From Phycisphaerae bacterium (lineage in GTDB: Bacteria; Planctomycetota; Phycisphaerae; Phycisphaerales; SM1A02): DNA of 45,307 bases. The notes under the pieces are model-generated. The model saw only the letters and a program-made list of their open reading frames with translations. It was not told the origin of the DNA and ran no database searches. Location of the stretch: contig JABHWX010000102.1 of assembly GCA_018657585.1 (NCBI GenBank), forward strand, positions 1 through 45,307. The letters run 5' to 3'. Below, piece after piece: positions 43,601-45,307 of the stretch; positions within the stretch are counted from its first letter, which is position 1, and the number at the start of each line of letters is the position of its first letter. Made by a program: the position numbers and the translations under genes.

Positions 43601-44502
43601 ACTCCATCAAGGAGGAGTGGGTTTCCTGAGAGATTATCGATGGTTACAACGTGATATGCATTTTCACTATTGTCACCACCAGAATCATCATTACCATTGA
43701 TATCTCCAGTTAAAAATACACGGTATGAATTCGGCATTCTTTCAGATATATCTGTTTCGTTACCAAGAAAGCCTCCATAGATTTCAACTCCTGAAGACAA
43801 TCTATAACTTGCTTTTCTTTTGTCAGTGGTTCCGTCAAGATCAGTTGGTGTATATATACCCTCTGCAATCCAAATTTGATCTCCACTTGAGGCAACATCA
43901 AGAGCGTCTTGTAGGTCAAGGAAGGCACTGGTCCAAGAGGTACCATTGCCGGGATTAGTATTATTTGCATTCACATACCACACATTTGACCCGCCATTAA
44001 GTTCAGTGACGGTGAGAGTTCCCTCACCAGTGCAACAGCCAGTAAAAGACCCAATCCGAATGTAATAATTAACATTTGCTGTGAGCGTATATTCAATTTC
44101 GGAATGATATGGCTGGCAGCCTGTGCCAGTAACAGCATCGCCGTTGCATGCCTTTTGAGTAAGCAAATAGCACTCATAGAAAGGGTCTGCTGAGTAAAGG
44201 ACTATTGAAGTGTCATAACTACTTGCGTCGCATGTTGAAAAACTATAGTCACCGTTGGTTGATGGTGTGAACTTAAACCAGATATCTGGACTGTAGTTCC
44301 AATCAAGATAGGTTCCTGCACACTGGCTGTCATCTGGATCTTGTTGCCAACTTGGAGTTGCATCAGTACTGTCAAACGAATTCGCTCCTACGTACGATGT
44401 TGTTGCGTCGGAACACTCATCGTTTGGTGGAGGACTTTGTGCGAGTGCCACACTAGAACTACTAAGTATTGCTACAAAAAATATTGAAATTGTCTTTTTC
44501 AT
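40699..44502 (-). CDS. giant secreted beta-helix / FG-GAP repeat protein with dockerin-like tail
   Basis: A 1267-residue exported protein. A signal peptide ends about residue 22. Residues 25-170 look like a pre-peptidase-type beta-sandwich (N-D-E-C, D-I-W-F-K-F-T-P, Y-Y-I-R-I-G-S). Residues about 175-590 form a right-handed beta-helix as in polymorphic outer-membrane proteins (W-Y-V-N-A-N-N, G-G-G-V-L-V, G-G-A-I-F-A, D-M-G-A-Y-E-H). Residues about 595-860 are an autotransporter-like beta region. Residues about 870-1210 are FG-GAP/VCBS repeats with D-x-D-x-D-G loops. Two dockerin-like calcium loops close the protein (V-D-G-D-G-T-V and V-N-N-D-G-L-V), ending W-G-P-C. Shine-Dalgarno GAAGGTGAG is clear. 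It is probably a surface or secreted carbohydrate- or adhesion-related protein; no catalytic residue is seen. Confidence 0.8.
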   Translation of the reverse strand: MKKTISIFFVAILSSSSVALAQSPPPNDECSDATTSYVGANSFDSTDATPSWQQDPDDSQCAGTYLDWNYSPDIWFKFTPSTNGDYSFSTCDASSYDTSIVLYSADPFYECYLLTQKACNGDAVTGTGCQPYHSEIEYTLTANVNYYIRIGSFTGCCTGEGTLTVTELNGGSNVWYVNANNTNPGNGTSWTSAFLDLQDALDVASSGDQIWIAEGIYTPTDLDGTTDKRKASYRLSSGVEIYGGFLGNETDISERMPNSYRVFLTGDINGNDDSGGDNSENAYHVVTIDNLSGNPLLLDGVRIVKGNANGGSNELTGGGVLVTNYVPGSNANPRIRGCYFVGNSADYGGAIGMDTENCQLTLSHCIISGNNSVYRGGGIYSSGVTVVDNCLLVGNNSGNGGAIFAEYMLYLYSNTVVQNSADFVGGLLIGQNSTAAATNNIFWGNEDVNGNNSQIYYHNSAEVMSHYNCIQNSSNSGNGNISTYPIFMDEFGSDGEPGTGDEDFRLLQQSPCIDAGNSDYAYSSLDLDFSDRLLDDPYTVDTGNNSNGGPVVDMGAYEHVPDSNGVYIWTANNSTWFSDSENWLPTGTPDSQSITLFNWSDPNVTFGQATSIQNMIITEGDVIFDLMDNSLYLYDQQKSLRIGSPYNDASATFKGIGMVESNAQIKLLGGDLTIKDNVDLISYNGMWIGDGSTFNLNGTYYGEVQNESGKLHPGGREIGRMYISGDLTQQENGSSHKPPIGSLNFDIQGTNSSSDYDELVVSGIADLSCSINLSFDGNYSPIEGDSFNLITAGFATGEATTVCSNGLPSNLSIRWTTPRGLRGTGDEVIVETTGPILFDAGSTHPLTFEPNEIVAADFDGINGTDLAMTVSDPSFGFGNVIILLNNGMSQGVWQGFAQQPAIPVGIEPLDIALIDASNDGTANDLVVANYYSDSISVLTNNGSGVFTTIEVPTDVAPKYISIANFVKEEPDDLTLDDIAVACDSGLMSIVQNTTAYVNTAFTHLSSKGIPYPDDILPGDVNNDKDFDHVILSGGSNVLRVIDGDGTGIYDALTHAVDNPLPSGSGAVEFAFADLDSDGFDDAITVNETDGSISIFYGNGEILGNASTVAVGSSPSDIVVADFDNDGDDDFVLSVIDSDTSNRVLTIIRNDTVSTVVLSAGDSTGDGSEPLMVQHGDFNNDGLLDIISLVNTTPIAKTRSPAISLFLNTTAVVVDCPEDVDGDGTVAVGDILALIAAWGSNDAAADVNNDGLVDVSDLLALVGAWGPC

Positions 44503-44687
44503 CTTTACTCACCTTCGTATCCAAGGACCAGCCACATATTGTTGGAGTACAACCGTTTAATATGCCACATAACTAGTGCAAAATCGATATAAAACTGTGT
44601 TAATTATCCATCTTTTTCTTTTACCGTCCGATAGGCACAAATAACCGTGTTTTTGTAAAAAGACATGAGTGAAACGATCTGCTTTTC

Positions 44688-44730
44688 GACTAAAAGAGCC
44701 CCGCATTTAATATGCGGGGCTCTTTTAGTC
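44688..44730 (-). terminator. strong terminator after tRNA-Pro
   Basis: A perfect 19-bp inverted repeat (44688-44706 with 44712-44730, loop TTAAT) with an AGCCCCGCAT core. On the minus strand it directly follows the tRNA; the upstream arm includes the last two tRNA positions. The T-run is built into the descending arm (CTCTTTTAG). Confidence 0.8.
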
Positions 44731-44802
44731 GGGGTGACAGGATTTGAACCTGCGGCCTCTTGTTCCCAAAACAAGCGCTCTGCCAAGCTGAGCTACACCC
44801 CG
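44729..44802 (-). tRNA. tRNA-Pro (anticodon TGG)
   Basis: A 74-nt cloverleaf on the minus strand. The acceptor CGGGGTG pairs with CACCCCG, followed by discriminator A. The D-arm GCTCAGCTTGGCAGAGC is normal. The anticodon stem CTTGT/ACAAG has loop TTTGGGA, giving anticodon TGG. The T-arm includes GGTTCAAATCC. CCA is not encoded. It lies 37 nt downstream of nuoA and ahead of a strong terminator, so it may be transcribed with nuoA. Confidence 0.95.
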
Positions 44803-44839
44803 CGTTTGCGGACGTGGCATTCTACAGGAAATCAACTGA

Positions 44840-45217
44840 TCAATCCCAGTTAAAAATGCCCTTTTTCCAAGCGTAGATATATGCCACAATGCTTGTACCA
44901 AGGAAAAATAGGATTCTCCCAAGGAATAGAGTGGCTTCTTCGCTGCCTTGGGCAAGTTGAGAAAAATCAACAGCCCATGGATAGAGGAATATGATTTCAA
45001 TATCAAAGATTAAAAATGTCATTGCAAGAATATAAAATCGAATGTTGAACCGCTTTCGGGCAGTTCCTATCGGATCCATTCCTGATTCGTATGTGGAGTC
45101 CTTTACATCGCCAGATCGTTTTGGTCCAAGCAATCCCGAAGCGATAATGTTAATGACACCAAAGCCAACCGCCATCATGATTATGAGAAGAACTGGTAAG
45201 TAATTAGTGAAGTTCAT
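44840..45217 (-). CDS. nuoA: NADH-quinone oxidoreductase subunit A
   Basis: A 125-residue membrane subunit of complex I with three helices (about residues 6-30, 65-85, 95-115). The diagnostic loop K-D-S-T-Y-E-S-G-M-D-P-I-G and R-F-N-I-R-F-Y-I-L-A-M-T-F-L-I-F-D-I-E are complete. Normally nuoA heads nuoABCD; here a tRNA and terminator follow instead and an upstream terminator isolates it. TACAAT (minus strand, 45227-45232) ends 9 nt before the ATG and there is no Shine-Dalgarno sequence, consistent with its own leaderless promoter. Confidence 0.94.
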   Translation of the reverse strand: MNFTNYLPVLLIIMMAVGFGVINIIASGLLGPKRSGDVKDSTYESGMDPIGTARKRFNIRFYILAMTFLIFDIEIIFLYPWAVDFSQLAQGSEEATLFLGRILFFLGTSIVAYIYAWKKGIFNWD

Positions 45218-45226
45218 GAAGTAGGG

Positions 45227-45232
45227 ATTGTA
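45227..45232 (-). promoter_or_regulatory. candidate nuoA -10 element
   Basis: TACAAT on the minus strand, 9 nt before the nuoA ATG. A poor -35 (GTTAAT) lies about 17 nt upstream, within an interrupted palindrome ATTAACCC-C-GGGTTAAT (45250-45266). Confidence 0.4.
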
Positions 45233-45261
45233 CCAAATGCTGAAGTTTAATTAACCCCGGG

Positions 45262-45305
45262 TTAATAAAAACCCCCCAAGGCGGTGGTGGGTCCGCCTCA
45301 GGGGG
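45262..45305 (-). terminator. terminator of a gene beyond the right edge
   Basis: On the minus strand CCCCCTGAGGCGG-loop-CCGCCTTGGGGGG is followed by TTTTTATTAA. It must end a minus-strand transcript entering from outside the window and so separates nuoA from that gene. Confidence 0.8.
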
Positions 45306-45307
45306 AG

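Noticed and set aside
41000-43700. Possible DNA repeat array or CRISPR in the giant surface gene
   Set aside because: The periodic GAT/GGT/AAC-rich sequence is explained by FG-GAP and beta-helix protein repeats; the units vary in length and sequence and have no identical direct repeats.

Overview
The window looks like chromosomal DNA from a Phycisphaerae-like member of the Planctomycetota. The base composition leans slightly to A+T by eye and the genes are very tightly packed. The taxonomic guess rests on several family signatures. One secreted protein ends in the planctomycetal PEP-CTERM-like tail (P-A-P-G, hydrophobic stretch, K/R cluster). A giant surface protein ends in paired dockerin-like calcium loops and the terminal W-G-P-C typical of this group. 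There are also several pseudopilins with planctomycete-style G-F-T-I-V-E-L leaders, a zinc-ribbon/GYF-like protein, and peptidoglycan genes without ftsA or ftsZ beside them. I see no insertion sequence, prophage, CRISPR array, rRNA or replication origin.

Layout. (1) 27-4484, minus strand: a translationally coupled operon of a UPF0173 metallo-hydrolase, adenine deaminase, an MFS transporter and an ATP-grasp ligase. (2) 4518-5240: a PEP-CTERM-like exported protein. (3) 5351-11028, minus: murC-murB-ddl, then a protein I read as a divergent FtsQ/DivIB, then a cardiolipin synthase. (4) 11106-12470, plus: an NtrC-type sigma-54 activator. It abuts, tail to tail, a four-gene pseudopilin operon (12471-15731, minus). 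(5) 15984-18717, plus: an LptF/LptG-like permease pair, followed by a convergent parvulin-type lipoprotein (minus) and a divergent zinc-ribbon membrane protein. (6) 20506-21264, plus: fliW-csrA. (7) 21298-25124, minus: cystathionine beta-synthase, cystathionine gamma-lyase/synthase and glucose-6-phosphate isomerase. (8) 25201-26403: a large pseudopilin with its own strong terminator. (9) 26675-29208, minus: RNase D, a small ORF and ruvB. (10) 29376-32114, minus: a degenerate receiver protein, groES, a 74-residue unknown and groEL. (11) 32275-33708, plus: asnS, followed by about 600 bp of mostly non-coding DNA holding a gene remnant. (12) 34309-37663, plus: a B12-domain-like protein lacking the cobalt-binding His, and an 850-residue exported helical-repeat protein. 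(13) 37644-40511, minus: a fused FAD/Fe-S D-2-hydroxyacid dehydrogenase. (14) 40541-44502, minus: a giant secreted beta-helix/FG-GAP/dockerin protein, plus the 3' remnant of a relative. (15) 44688-45307, minus: a lone nuoA with tRNA-Pro(TGG) and flanking terminators.

The most interesting general signal concerns how genes start. Genes inside operons mostly overlap the previous gene by 4 nt. Many operon-leading genes have no Shine-Dalgarno sequence; instead a TANNNT-type -10 hexamer sits 6-11 nt before the ATG, as expected for leaderless transcripts. Other notable points are an unrecognised small gene locked between groES and groEL, an FtsQ-like gene in the dcw position, the His-to-Asp B12-type domain, GGA-loop hairpins in the fliW and csrA leaders, and nuoA separated from the rest of the nuo genes. 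All product names rest on reading motifs by eye; no database search was run.
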